Below, piece by piece: positions 12,643 through 25,175 of a stretch of 64,000 nt of DNA. A program made the translations under genes and the position numbers. Origin of the DNA: Lepas anatifera (taxonomy: Eukaryota; Arthropoda; Thecostraca; Lepadidae); NCBI GenBank assembly GCA_034440635.1, contig JAOTON010001946.1, positions 92,001 to 156,000 of the forward strand, in the 5' to 3' direction. Position 1 is the first letter of the stretch, and each line of letters opens with the position of its first letter. The notes under the pieces were generated by a model, which was given only the letters and a program-made list of their open reading frames with translations, was not told the origin of the DNA and searched no databases.

Positions 12643-13769
12643 TGGGGGGGGTTCTTATACGGGTAGGAATAAAACGCAAACGCTGGTGGATAGCCCATAA
12701 CAAATTATGAAGAATTTCACAATCTGTTATGACGAGTTTTGGCTCTAGCGTTTCTTGAGTATGTCCTGGCTCCAGCGTCAGCGTGGATTGAGTTCAAGCC
12801 AGTATTTAGGCGTCATTCGCGTTTTCTCAGCACGGTGAGTTAAATGATGAATGATATGACCGTACAGTGTCAAAAAATGAAATGAATTGTCCTAAAGCCA
12901 GTTCATCTGACCTAAAATATTCAATATACAGATCAATCGACTAGGAATAATAATAAAATGTAATGTAAGTACTAGTTGTTTTAGGGTTTTTTTCCAATGA
13001 TAGAAACTGAAGAACAAACCACGCAATTTAAGACATCTTTTTCCAGTAAATTCATATTCTATCGAAGCCGGTCTGAAATGTAAATTTACTGAACGTAAAT
13101 GATGCCGAGAATTTGGTAGTTAGCTCTTCAGTTTTTAAAATCTAGTGGTACAACAATAAAAGCTTTATCATTCTTTCCCGTGAAGTAATTGACCCAGGTT
13201 TGTCAACTTTACTCCTACTCCTTACTTTACTCTTTAGTCTCATATGACCTCTCAGAGGCTGCAGATTCAAATTTGCATCATGACCCTAGATATTATCCTA
13301 AGATACTACGACTTGGGGAATAGGAAGGCATTCTAAGCTGTATCTACCGTATAAGGGAAATTTTTTACCAATTCTCGTTTTCTCATGCATTTTCAATGGA
13401 GAGGCCATGATCCATATCTAACCCTATGTCACCAATATACAAAATATCGTTAGACCAGCTTGTGGTACTCGGTCGGCTCATCATGTGATACAAATATCAC
13501 ACCAATAGATTAAATCTGCTTTTGCCACTGGTGTCAGTTGAAATTTTTTTTGGGGTTAAGGTCCCTTGACCTAGCCTGGTGGCCTGATCTGAGATTACCA
13601 AAGCTTAAAATTTTGGGAACAGCTGCAGAACCAATAAAGGATAAGGTGTGCCAAGTACCGTGGCGTTTCACGCCGCCGTTTTTGGTATTGCCAACACCAC
13701 CGTTGTTTGGTGCCATTGGCAAAACCCGAGAGGGTGGGGGTGTTCAAACACCCTCGACTAGGGTGAGGG
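12643..13769. mobile_element. B-family MITE, copy B6
   Basis: B interior in the orientation of B3 (AAACGCAAACGCTGGTGGAT, the cluster of TGACCT, TTTTCAATGGAGAGG, GGCGTTTCACGCCGCC). The right end has GGGTGTTCAAACACCC and GAGGGTTAA, with TTAA at 13770-13773. The left terminus is truncated just inside the duplication that flanks the hAT MITE. Confidence 0.7.
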
Positions 13770-14268
13770 TTAACTACCTATTAAGAACAAGAGACGACGG
13801 TCCTAACTTTGGCTGTGCGTAATGCATTCGTGCGATATAGGACTTCTTTGTCCGTCGCCACCCAATGAAACACGGGAGCACACTGGAACATCCTGAAAAC
13901 CCTAAGGGGTGTTCTTGTGTTTTACCATTTTTCCTAATCCCTTGGCACTTGCGGTTTTGCTTGAAACATAAAACAACAAGAAACACATTTTGTTGTTTTT
14001 GGTGGGGTGTTCAAACACCCTCGACTAGGGTGAGGGTTAACTACCTATTAAGAACAAGAGACGACGGTCCTAACTTTGGCTGTGCGTAATGCATTCGTGC
14101 GACATAGGACTTCTTTGTCCGTCACCACCCAATGAAACACGGGAGCACACTGGAACATCCTGAAAACCCTAAGGGGTGTTCTTGTGTTTTACCATTTTCC
14201 TAATCCCTTGGCACTTGCGGTTTTGCTTAAAACATAAAACAACAAGAAACACATTTTGTTTACTGAAT
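13735..14268. repeat. 267-bp tandem duplication, two copies
   Basis: The block starting at the GTGTTCAAACACCCTCGACT end of B6 is repeated 267 bp further on (13741 and 14008) with very few differences. It spans the B6 terminus plus about 230 bp of non-B flanking DNA, so it arose after B6 inserted. The duplicated flank includes CTAAGGGGTGTTCTTGTG. Confidence 0.85.
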
Positions 14269-14504
14269 ATAAATTCAAAATACACCAACATCTCGCCCCT
14301 TTGCCAGTCCTGTTAGCCTGTGCTGGGTCGGCCGGTCACTGGGATGCGTAGCAGACAGTCTTCAGGGTATGAGGGCTGTGCCCGAATATATAATCTTCAG
14401 TGTTTTTTACATTTCCGGATTCGAGGGGAGAGGCCAGGGAACATCTTAACAACTCATCATCATGCTCCTCGCCGCAGCACTTCAAAACTTATCAAAATTT
14501 AAAG
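14269..14504. repeat. Unassigned, with dispersed repeat R2
   Basis: 14362-14455 matches, in inverted orientation, 53570-53665 inside the hAT element at 53400. Shared landmarks are GGGCTGTGCCCGAA, TCTTCAGTGTTTTTTACATT and TCCGGATTCGAGGGG. The family is unknown. Confidence 0.55.
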
Positions 14505-15356
14505 CTTGGGTCATTTCAGATCAGGTCACCAGTGCAAGTCAAGTGATCTCCTTGCAAAAATGTTTAAGGTTGCATAAGTAAGAAAACGGAGAATCTATCG
14601 AGTTCAAACTTGTACCACGTAATGGGCCCACCAAAAACTACAACATATATACCGGAATTTTTTATATCCATAACCCAAGATCAGGTACGGGTCATGACCT
14701 CTCCATGGGAAATGCAGGGGAAAACAGGAATTGCGCCATATTTGTGTAGATACAGTTGATAATACCTTCATATTCTCCAAATCGTAGTCTCCTGGGCCCC
14801 TTTCTAGGTCCATGTTGCAATTTTTTACCTGTGACCTCTGAGAGGTCATCTGGGCTACTTAAGCGAATTTTCTTATTTGGTTCTATAACTTTGCAGGAAA
14901 TGACGGTAGAGCTTTTATTTTGATACATATAGGTTTAGGTCGTTATTGAGAGTCGATTGATGTGTATATTGACTATATTAGATCAGATAGGGCCTTGACC
15001 TGACCACAGGTCGGGTCATTTGTGTGTTTTGACCAAGAATAGCCATCTTATACATTATTTGAGTTTCCGTAAGGAGAGAAAGCGTATGGTGTCTAAATGA
15101 TTCTAACTCAACTCTGTCAGACGCTAGAGCCCGCAACCATTCTCTAACATGCCATCGTCTTTGACTAATCCTGACCTCAATATTGTCCTGAGCCAAAAAG
15201 TAACTGATACAGTTTCTTCATGAATTTGTATGAGCAGTGTTCGCATTTCACCAGTGTTCGCATTTTTTCGCTATCTCGCATATGAGCGGATTCGAGAGGG
15301 GGGTTTGAACACCCACACCATGGTGAGGGTGGCTCGGAGGCCAACCGGGGCGGGTG
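14505..15356. mobile_element. B-family MITE, copy B2
   Basis: Same order of landmarks as B1. The right end has GAGGGGGGTTTGAACACCC and GGGCGGGTGCTAA, where the flanking TTAA has decayed to CTAA. The left end is truncated near 14505. Confidence 0.7.
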
Positions 15357-15592
15357 CTAATGCAGATGACCGACTGACTAAGTGAGCCAACCCAGCAAAA
15401 GACTCACTCACTATAGTGCGAAGTAGCACTTTTTTCAATTGTGTCTGGCCAAACTGGGCCCTGTGCGCGGTGCGACCATCCCTACGTTCGCTCCAACGTT
15501 AAACCTTGCCTTCCGAATTGACACCTTATTGCGGGAATCGCTCGTTGGGATGCTGGGGTCGGAGTCACGACACAAGTTCCTTGATGACTAAA
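15357..15592. other. Unassigned sequence
   Basis: Short spacer between B2 and C2. Nothing recognised. Confidence 0.35.
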
Positions 15593-16463
15593 CACTCGCA
15601 CTGGAGGGGGCCTGGCACTAAGGCGCACTGGAGGGGGGCTAGTAGGCCCCTAAGCTCTCGGAAACTAAGAGGCGTAGAAAAATGCCGTTTGGCAGGTGGG
15701 TGGGAGCTATAGTTAACCACATCATGATCAATTTTTATGTCATAAAGATTAAATCTTGGCCATGCTGGGGACCGAGTGGAAAATGCCGTGATTATGTGGG
15801 AAAAGGCGGGAATGATATAAAAGACCAGGACCAGGATCATAGAGGGAAGGTCGTAAAGAACCTTCCCTACAGTTTTGAGGTCAAGGTCAATCAAGGTCAT
15901 TGACCTATAACGTCCCAATATGGTATACTACTTATAATGTACAATATGAATAGCACTATAGTAACTGTTTGGCGGGAAATGAGGATTGTCTTTTCCCAAT
16001 GAACTTTGACTTTGACCTTCACCTTTGCATTGAGGTGCCTTAACTATGACGTCATATCATAATACACGTCAGACCAGATAACGCCATTTGACCGGAAGCA
16101 CTGAGGCCAGTGACCTTAAAATTGCTGATATGACCTTGAACTGTGACCTTTGACCTTGAACTTGACCTCTATGTGAGGTGACCTTGATATATCACCCCGG
16201 TTATATGGCATTATGACGCCACCACTCGGTCTCCAATGCAAGTGAACTGGTTCGACCGCACGATTACGGCGATCCCACGAATGCAGGTCTGACTTTGAAA
16301 GCTTATAATTAAAAAATTATCGACCGATTTTCAAAATCCAATCGACCTGAGCTATTAACTTTGATTAAATGTGGCTAAGTATTGCTTTTCGGCTACGAAA
16401 GGTTCTCCGGCCACCTCGGAAAACAGGTGGGGGGCCTCCGAGGCTCCACCCTCAGTGCGCGTG
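15593..16463. mobile_element. C-family MITE, copy C2 (inverted)
   Basis: Reverse orientation relative to C1. The right end GTGCGCGTG abuts TTAA at 16464-16467. The left flank has decayed (CTAAA). Contains GGGGGCCTCCGAGGC near the right end and GGGGGCTAGTAGGCCCC near the left. Holds the inverted AGGTCA pair at 15894-15906. Confidence 0.75.
15894..15906. promoter_or_regulatory. Perfect IR1 (PAL1-type) in C2
   Basis: AGGTCATTGACCT, a perfect inverted AGGTCA repeat with one-base spacing. It sits at the same relative place as 9859-9871 in C1. The adjoining TCAAGGTCA adds an extended half-site. Confidence 0.5.
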
Positions 16464-16467
16464 TTAA

Positions 16468-18814
16468 GAGAGATACCGATCCCAAAATCTTAACTTGCAT
16501 TAGATATGAAAACATTCACAAGAAAAAGTGTGACCGAATGCAAAATGGGCGCTTGGCCTCATCATAGCAAGTGTCAAATACCCATCCTCTAAAGTCAAAT
16601 CGCCCAGGCTAGATTTTATGGCATTCTTCTAGAAAATACATCAGAGGGCACAGCAGGATCATCAAAGTTCATGCATTATCATTGACCACATCGGAATGGC
16701 TGAATTCAATATGGTTGCGTTTGTTTGCCAAAAACCTAGAAAAGAAAACAAGAAAATCCAAACATATTCCAATCATAAGCATCACGATCGGAAAAGGTGA
16801 GCGGGCCAGTCAATCTTGACCCTGCTGCTGACATAAATTTTCACTGGACAACCTAGAAGTCGCTACATGTGAGCCCATTGCTGGCTCTCGTGCTGGCTAG
16901 TTACTACATTTTCCGATTTATTCCTAATTGTTCTGGGATCAGGAAATATTTTGGCGAGAAGTGGGGGGGGGGCAGCAGACCACCTGAACCGCCTATTTCG
17001 ACGCACATGATTCGGATCGAATATTCTGATACTCGGAACTGTATAGGCCAACACTCGTTTCCCATTATGGTGAGTGGACGCATCCCAACGTGTCCTAATG
17101 ACTTACACTGTTACTGATACAATCCCATTGATGAAAAATGATGTTTTTAAGTTACTGCTTCAGATTGAATATAAAAAGTTTGGATCCATTGCCTGCAAGT
17201 CTATTCGGCCTTGGCCTTTCCCGTCACTTCCGAACGGGCGTTTTAATCGCACTTTACCTTACACTGCTTCTAACAATTTTGATATGGCCCATGGCTGTGG
17301 CCATATAAATCATAACGCAACAAAATCATAGTTTCCTGATCTTTTTCTATCTGTGCCCCGACCAAACTCGAATGTTTTCCCCAAGACTGCTTGTGAAATA
17401 CTGCAAGCTCAAAACCGCAGAAAAATGATTTATAAAGTTATATCATCCTGGCGAAAAGATAAAGTTCTTGATCTTTTCACCAGGACAAAGACATTCGCCC
17501 TGCAAGACACCACCTAAATGCCAGTGAACATCCTAATATCTGTTTTAAAATGAGTACCAAGAAGTTACTGAAATGCTTTTGAGTTGCTTAATATTGCGCT
17601 GCGCAATTTACCCGGGTGGGCGTTTTACCTACATATGCCCTTCGTAACGCCATAGAGCTAGGTGGCACAGAACTAAAATACTGAGAATGGGGAAGGGGAG
17701 TTAATAAACCGATTCCTACTTCAAAAACAACAGGATTTCATCACAGCGTTTGGTTCTCAGAAGTGCAACGCATATTGTACGATTAGTTATACAGGTATGG
17801 TTGAATCAGACTCTGATTGTTGATCCTCCACGTGACAGTAAATTTTGAGTTGTTAGTAAACAGTGGTGCTGCATAGCTACCGAATGGTAATCATCCAAGC
17901 TGTGCTTTTGACAGTCACTGTAAGCCAATCATGAAAAACCACGAGTTTGGTACGGAAGCCAAGTCATTGTTTCCCGTCATCACGTGCGATGGAAATTATT
18001 ACCTAGGCTGGACTGAGAACATTCGCAGAGCAGGGCGGAGAACTCGGAAACAAAACCACCAAACACTTGTGACGCATCCTGCTCTGTACTTCTACCATTT
18101 GAGCATGTGACGTGGCGGTAACCAGGTTCACGATAGCCAAGGGTTTGAACTCTGTTCCGATGCCTGCAACAGCCGGCAGTGAGGTGACGCATCGCAGTGC
18201 ATGCTAGAGTGCACACAAGCTTTCCGAGGCTTTCTGCCGTGAAAATGATAAATGGTATCTTCCCTCTTTCAATGCATTTAATGCGCAGGGCCTTCAGTTC
18301 GGCATGCAGAACAAATACCGAACCATACGTAACACACACAAAAAGCCATTATTTCGAACTACGAGCTACTATTCAGTCGTGATGCAAACCTTGGACCACA
18401 ACTACTTTACTTGGATTTCCGAATCGTCAGCCAGTCCGGAGCCGTCAACAGTCCCTGGAACTGCCAGTGGTAGTGCAGCTTCCGCTGCGCCATGCACTGG
18501 CCTTGCAGCGACAGTGGCAAAGTGTTCACACGTCTGTTTGGTCTGCATGCGGGGGCTCAGTGCTGATACCGGGAATTTGGAGGCCAGCATGAAAAGTATC
18601 ACACACCCAGCTGCTGTAGCACCTGTGGTTTATTAATGTGCATTTCAGGAGCCATAGCCCCGAAATTCAATGCGCTTAGCATCATTGAAGTAAGCAACTG
18701 TCAATGCATGTAGAACATATGGAATTTGTTCGCCTCTCGTTGACGAACTGAACCGGTGGACCCTGACGGAGCAGGGCTTTCCGTGACGTCACGCATCATG
18801 GCTAGCCAGTGCAT
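16468..18814. other. Unassigned sequence
   Basis: About 2.3 kb with no recognisable gene or element. Several short frames (for example 17980-18339 minus and 18304-18636 plus) have no motif, splice context or relative in the window. Confidence 0.35.
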
Positions 18815-18980
18815 CATGGCTAGCCAATGGCGTAGCCAAGGAGAGTTTTTGGGGTCCGCGGACTCCCTTGGGCCGATCTTAAACCTTACCCGGTCGGAAA
18901 GGGGCGTTTGAACACCGCCCCTCGGGTTTTTTCGGCGGCACGACAAAACGGTGGCGCGAAGCGCCGCTGTAGGGGAGACC
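18815..18980. mobile_element. Transposon end fragments (hAT-like and B-like)
   Basis: CAATGGCGTAGCCAAGG near 18826 resembles the hAT-type ends at 40729 and 45566. Next to it are a B-like end (GGGGCGTTTGAACACCGCCCC) and the following GGTGGCGCGAAGCGCCGC block. Only ends remain. Confidence 0.5.
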
Positions 18981-19149
18981 GGGCTTGTTGAACATGATTT
19001 TTGTTTGGTCGCATATCTCAGACATGGCTAAAGGTATAGACTTCGTTCTGCCATTGCTGGAAAGCCTATTCTGTTTGCTTTCAAGTGATGCGTGTGCCAA
19101 GGCTTGAATGTTGTCGCCGTGTGAGATATTTGATCATGAATAGGTCAAA

Positions 19150-19640
19150 GTCAAGTGGCTCAACTCGCCCCGTGTCGAGGTAAGTTGAGCCACGCTCCGG
19201 GGTACGTTGAGCCGCTTAACGAGAGTATGCCCTCATTTTCCATGCTTATTACCCAAACACCAAATATTCTCACTTTCAGTCACTGGTGCTGTTTTTACAC
19301 ACAAACGTTGGGGAATCACCCGTACAAAGACGGTGGGCCCATCCACGGCACTCCTGGTACTGTACCCATTGCTCAACCGCGCGGCTGTTTGAGGAAGTGT
19401 CGCAGCACACCAGGCATAGTGTCTAATTTTCATCGCTGAACTCCTCGACATCTTTGCAAAGCTTCCTCCTAACATTTCTTTGCTTCCTTGTGTTGTTATT
19501 GCACCCGTCTTGCCTTTGCTTCTTGCCTTTGCCATCTGTTGTACCTCTGTTCTTTGCTGGTTTTCTTTTTTACTTCTTGTCCGCCTCTTCTTCCAGAAGC
19601 TGTTTTTTGGGTATATCCGTCAACACTGCTGCTTTCCTCT
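19150..19640 (-). pseudogene. Decayed pogo-like transposase C-terminus
   Basis: Read on the minus strand at 19285-19452, a frame other than the longest open one gives a PHD-like zinc finger: CLVC, then VEQWVQYQECRGWAHRLC, then TFVCKN with the last cysteine replaced by serine. This CxxC...W..C..CxxWAHxxC...FxC pattern is what I recall at the C-terminus of pogo/Tigger-type (Tc1-mariner superfamily) transposases. A stop codon lies just upstream in frame. Nearby GTTGAGCCAC motifs occur in both orientations (19157, 19183, 19203), like subterminal repeats. The rest of the transposase is not visible. Confidence 0.5.
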
Positions 19641-20835
19641 GACGCGAGGCTCTCTGTAACAGTATAAAAACATATTATAGAATAACAGTGTTAATAAGTA
19701 TTATTTCTAATACACTAATCGATGCAGCCACATGCCTTCGTTATGCTGGCATTCAATGCTCCTCACAGTTCCTATCCGGCTCGCTGAGGCCGGCCGCCAC
19801 GGCACCGGGCCGCCGCCTCGGCTGCCCGCGCGCCATCGCCCCCGGCCCCGTTCGAGCTGCATGGTAACATGAAACGTCGACGCCCGCGTCTTAAAGCCGG
19901 GGACGTCCTACAAGGTGATCCTATGAAGAACTGGGTGTTTCCGAGCCAGTGTGGAGAAACTATAGCATCGAGTCCTCTGAAATAGGCCTTGTCTATTGAC
20001 AGCTACATAGTAGGGGAAGGAGACGGTCACCGCAGGTCAGTGGCAGGTTATCACTCCAGACAGCGCCATTTTCGACGTCTAAATTTTGAAATGACAAATT
20101 CGTAATCAAAATCTCTAATTTTCTTGCTTATATCATTTCATCATTTATTACTCACACTTTCACTTTAATGAGGTGGCTTTTAAAGTGTTGTTGCGATGAG
20201 TATGAAGTGATTATAAACTATGGAAGGAGATGGTAAGGATGGGGAAAGGTGAGGATAAAGAGGATGGGGTTCTACCTGGAGGGATCGCTGCAGCCACAGG
20301 CGCATGCGCTCACAGCCTCCAGGTAGAGTAAGGATAAGGATTAGGTACTAGTAAAAAAACCACACACACAGACCCAATCGCACACACACTTCAACATTTA
20401 AACTAAAACAATACGAGGGTGAAAATGTTTGATTCTTCGGCTTCGTATTCATTTCGTCTTCGATCTGATAAATTTCGTTGCTTGTGCTCCATCTTTTCTA
20501 TGACAGCGTTGACCTTCATGCTTCACTGATGTTCAATTGTTGCATTTTTTCTTGTCTTTAGTCTCCAGTGCTGATGTTCTCAACTACTTTAATAACGAGT
20601 TACTGTGCACAATGTGAGAGAAAGCTGTGGAATAGTATGCACGTGTGCACTTGCAGGTGCACGCTCGGTGTGCGTGTTAGGCGAAGCGCCCTAACGCAAC
20701 AAACGCACACGCACACCCACACAGTGTGTGGATCATACGTTGAATTTATTTTAAAAAACATAGGATACCGTGGTAGTAAACTGGTTCGAAACCTGAACAA
20801 ATTCCATAGCTATGTAATAATGTGGCACTTGTAAT
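19641..20835. other. Unassigned sequence
   Basis: Contains a very GC-rich patch (19775-19865) and short CA runs near 20360 and 20700. No gene is recognised. Confidence 0.35.
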
Positions 20836-21799
20836 GGGTCATTCCACCATAAATCGACGAAAAATTTCGTAAAATAAAACCCTTCTATTTTTGATTCTCT
20901 CCGAAATTGGTGTCACGGGGGTTTCAAAGGTGTAGAATCTAACCATGGGCCCCCAAAAAATTGAAAATTTGGTATGGCAGAAATAGACTCCGGCATTTTT
21001 CGGGGGTCACCATGTAGGCATTGTTTTGAAAACCTATAGTTCTGGAATTTTTTAATGATTGTACCAATATTTTACATTTTTGTTCACCATTTAGCATATT
21101 TCAATTTGGCTATCTTCAATTTTTATATTTCTGCAAAATTGACGTCATGACCTCGTTACCTAGGTTTTGAACGGTGACCTTGACCCGCAGTACAGTGAAA
21201 TTTATAAGTTCGTGTAAAAACGTTTTTACCTTTGGAAATACTCTTTTAGGTAAAGTAATAAAAAATATGGCTTTCGCACTAAATATACTACTTATTACTT
21301 TCGAAACATGACACTAGGTGTCACTATGGAGCTGTACCATCGTAACTCACGGTATGGTTAATGCCAGTGACGACGGAACGTCCTAATTTAAGAGGTGCGA
21401 CATGGAATTTTCAACCAATTTCTTTCCCGTCAACGCTATAGGGGGTGTTAACCCTTACACGTACAAGGGGGTGTTGCATCCCCCTTAGGTTTTCAAGAAA
21501 TGAAAACGAGCTTCTTAAGTTAAAGTCATGAAATGTTGTATAGCCTCTGACGCATTCATTGCGGACATCTTGCGAATAATTTTTCCTACCCTTCAAGGTC
21601 ACGGAGTTATGACCTCAAGAGTGGAGGCATGCTGGGGTCATTTGGGCGCCTGTACCCGTTTTCACGTGAATGCTCCAGACTCTTATCGTTTGTTTGCATC
21701 ATTTGCTAATGAACTGTCCCAGAATATTTTCTTCCAGCCTTCGAGGTTCATTTTTATCATGTTAGACCTTTCATGACCTTTTTGACATTCAATGACCTT

Positions 21800-22440
21800 T
21801 ATTTGACCTTGCGTGACCTCACTGATAACTCTGTGTCGAATCACGACTACAGATGCGTGCTTCAATTCGGTATTTCCAAATGAGATGAACACCGAATTAT
21901 TTGACTTGTGTCCGATACGGGCTTAACCTTTCTCGACCTGTGACCTTTTTTACCTTGAAAGGGGGTAAGCAATAACAATTGAAGAAGCAAACTTACTCGG
22001 AGTAAATGATGCAGAATGGTTTATGAATAGTCAATTTGAATGATATGGACACCAAACTAGTTGGTTTGCATATTACATGGACTTTACCTTTTTCGAAATT
22101 TGACCTTATTTGACCTTGAAGGGGGTGTGAGCAATAACACATGATGAAGCAGGCACTTGACGTAATGGATGCAAAATTTCTTATGAATAGTCAATTTGCA
22201 TGAAAATGACATTGAACAGGACGTTTTTCTTCCAAAACGGGCTTGATCCTTTTTAAACCTTTGAACTAATTTGACCTTGAAGGGGGTGTAAGCATTGACA
22301 GATGATAAGAAACTGACTAAATTGGTGTGAATGATTCAGAATGGCTTGTGAGTAGTCCATTTAAATGATGTGAACTCTGAACTAGTTACTTTCACTTCTA
22401 AGGAGTACTTTTAAGCTCTGAACTAGTCCCATGCATTGCA
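21800..22440. repeat. ~162-bp tandem repeat, about four units
   Basis: GACCTTGAAGGGGGTGTAAG-like blocks recur near 21950, 22118 and 22275. ATGAATAGTCAATTTG recurs at 22022 and 22184, with a variant at 22345. Units differ by 15-25 percent, so the array is old. It lies inside element E. Confidence 0.7.
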
Positions 22441-22604
22441 ATGCACCACTAAAAGTCACCAATGATTTGTTTTTAGTACCTTAACTTTTTCATTATAAAA
22501 GAGCTAAAATAATGAGTATGCTGAGCAAAATTCGCTAAGAGATTGCCATAGGTCAAGTTTAAACACGTTTGAAAATGCCAAAAGAGATCACCAAAGGCCC
22601 CTGG

Positions 22605-23740
22605 GATATAAAAGCCGAACTGAGGTTATACCATGTTTTAAATTCAAGCTAAGTCCGGGGGAACGCGACACAAAGCCTCAAAATCCAAAAGTCTTCCTTA
22701 ACCCTCGCCCCACCTAGAATAATGAAATCGATGGTCCCCTTAAGGTTTTTTTCGGATCAACAGACAAGCAACGATTGGAAGCACCGCGGTTGAGGGTTCT
22801 ACCTCTTACCCCACTATTTTCCCATCGTCCCTGAAATTTATTAACCCGGGTCACCCTAGGTCAGGTCACCAGACGATGTCAACCAAGGTCACCTCACTTT
22901 AACTTTTGAGCTCAACCATAGCTACATTTCTAAGCCGAGCGATTTAAAACTTTCGACACTTTATGACCCCTCCGGAGTCCACGAAATTTATTTTCGGGAT
23001 TTTTGGATTTGGTGACCTGAGGTCAGGTCACCAGGTAACCTCTTCTGTAGAAAAAACATGGGAAAAGCTGTCTTATGAGCTAAAAGTCACAAAATAATCA
23101 TAAATGCTCAATTTGCTCAGAGAAGCGTTTTTAGACACCCTTTCATGGATCCCAGGGGTGATTACCAAAGGTGATATAAAAGCCGAACTGGGGTTATACC
23201 ATGTTTTAAATTCCAGCTAAGTCCGGGGGAACGCGACACAAAGCCTCAAAATCCAAAAGTCTTCCTTAACCCTCGCCCCACCTAGAATAATGAAATCGAT
23301 GGTCCCCTTAAGGTTTTTTTCGGATCAACAGACAAGCAACGATTGGAAGCACCGCGGTTGAGGGTTCTACCTCTTACCCCACTATTTTCCCATCGTCCCT
23401 GAAATTTATTAACCCGGGTCACCCTAGGTCAGGTCACCAGACGATGTCAACCAAGGTCAACCTCACTTTAACTTTTGAGCTCCACCATAGCTACATTTCT
23501 AAGCCGAGCGATTTAAAACTTTCGACACTTTATGACCCCTCCGGAGTCCACGAAATTTATTTTCGGGATTTTTGGATTTGGTGACCTGAGGTCAGGTCAC
23601 CAGGTAACCTCTTCTGTAGAAAAAACATGGGAAAAGCTGTCTTATGAGCTAAAAGTCACAAAATAATCATAAATGCTCAATTTGCTCAGAGAAGCGTTTT
23701 TAGACACCCTTTCATGGATCCCAGGGGTGATATTGCCCTT
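22605..23740. repeat. 568-bp tandem duplication, near identical
   Basis: The block starting GATATAAAAGCCGAACTG at 22605 recurs at 23173. I see only about four single-base differences or indels. The unit comprises about 95 bp of flank plus the left half of D2, so it postdates the D2 insertion. An assembly duplication is possible. Confidence 0.85.
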
Positions 23741-24342
23741 TTACCTATCTGAGATCATCAGAGGTCAGCAGAGGTCAAAACAGCATTTTGACGATAAATT
23801 TTGACCTAATTAAGCTTCAAAACTGAATCAAACGTCATCGTGTACGTCTCGTCATGATCGTGATGTGGATCATCTTCGAATAAATCTTTATCTGTTATCG
23901 TCACTAGTTTTCATTTGATATACAACACGGTCACTTTCTTACCTTTCGAGACCTCAGGTCAGATTAAGTCACGAGGTAGCCACTGGAGGTCAAACCACTG
24001 GCGGGAGGCCATTATGTTCCACATAGCGGAGAAAGTCCTGGAATTTTTCCTATCAAATGATTTTTGCTAGATCTCAAAAGCTCTAATGGCGTGAGAGCTA
24101 TGCTCAGGTTTCTTAAGGATTGCATTTTTACTGGAAATAGCCTATCGTGATATAACATGACATCTCGAGGTCAAAACATAGACCTGAGCGCTTAAACGTG
24201 TTAGTAAAATCTTACTGAATTCACATGAGCTTTCTAATGCCTATTTGCAGCTTTGCGCTAATTTCCATATTTTCGGAGTTAGGGGGGTATTGATGGCTCC
24301 CCAGTGCGGCGAAGTTGGCGCCGGACCCCGGTGGGGCGCGGG
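22702..24342. mobile_element. D-family AGGTCA-rich MITE, copy D2 (with internal duplication)
   Basis: TTAA flanks lie at 22698-22701 and 24343-24346. Left end CCCTCGCCCCACC, right end GGGGCGCGGG. The interior matches D1 at 27767 (GCACCGCGGTTGAGG, GACCCCTCCGGAGTCC, CCCAGGGGTGATATTGCC). Without the 568-bp duplication it is about 1073 bp, like D1 (1018 bp). Confidence 0.8.
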
Positions 24343-24647
24343 TTAAATGCTTCTGAAAATGACATCATAGTTCGGTGATTCAATGTGACGGGAACACATT
24401 TATTTTCAAAAGATGTTCAATGATCCAAACAAACATACATGACATTTACAACAGCTAATTTCATTCCCAAAGAGACAATTATGTGAATTCAAAATAGGGG
24501 AGGGTAGCCCCTATTCCTGTGTTTGTGTTAAAATGCTTCAACTCTAAGTTGACTGTTTGATATTGATTCTTCAAATGTTTTATTTTAAAGTTGCAAGTCA
24601 ATTAGAACATGAGTTGCGAAAGCATAGCTCCACAGTGACACCTAGTG

Positions 24648-24648
<1 letters not shown>

Positions 24649-24713
<65 letters not shown>
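24649..24713. repeat. (TA)n microsatellite
   Basis: Perfect TA array inside the right arm of element E. Confidence 0.95.
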
Positions 24714-24716
<3 letters not shown>

Positions 24717-25175
24717 GCTTAAAGTGGTATGTGCATTTCGAAAGCCAGTTTTTTTCTTTATTTGATATGAAAGACTACTACCATATGTCAAAACGCTTTC
24801 AAGAGAATTTTTGAATTTCACTGTACTACAAGTCAAGGTCACCGTTATAAAACTAGGCCATGAGGTCACCAAACATTTTTTGTTTAAATTTCAAAATTGA
24901 AGATAGCCACAATGTTGCCCATAGAATTTACATCCTAAAACTATAAAATTTTCAGAAATCACTTGAAAAATTTTTGAGCTATACGCATTCTAATCAATGC
25001 CTGTATAATGACCTTCAGAAATTGCCGGAGACCATTTCTCTCAAGCCAATTAAAAAAATTTTGGGTGCCATGGGTGGATTCTACGCCCTTGTGAGTCCCC
25101 ATATACCAATTTTGGAGGAAATTAAAAATAGTAGGGTTTTATGCCTTGGTCGATTTATGGTGGAATGGCCCAATA

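Larger units (their letters stand above)
20836..25175. mobile_element. 4.3-kb element E with ~500-bp inverted terminal repeats
   Basis: Left arm 20836-21325 begins GGGTCATTCCACCATAAATC. Right arm 24615-25175, reversed, begins GGGCCATTCCACCATAAATC. The arms share further landmarks in order: ACGGTGACCTTGAC, AGTACAGTGAAATT, GCTTTCG, GACACTAGGTGTCACT/GACACCTAGTGT. The interior holds a 162-bp tandem array and the nested element D2. No transposase is seen and no target duplication could be found, so I cannot name the superfamily. Confidence 0.65.

Noticed and set aside
19233..19535. 100-codon minus-strand frame as a protein
   Set aside because: The recognisable zinc-finger residues lie in a different frame of the same strand.
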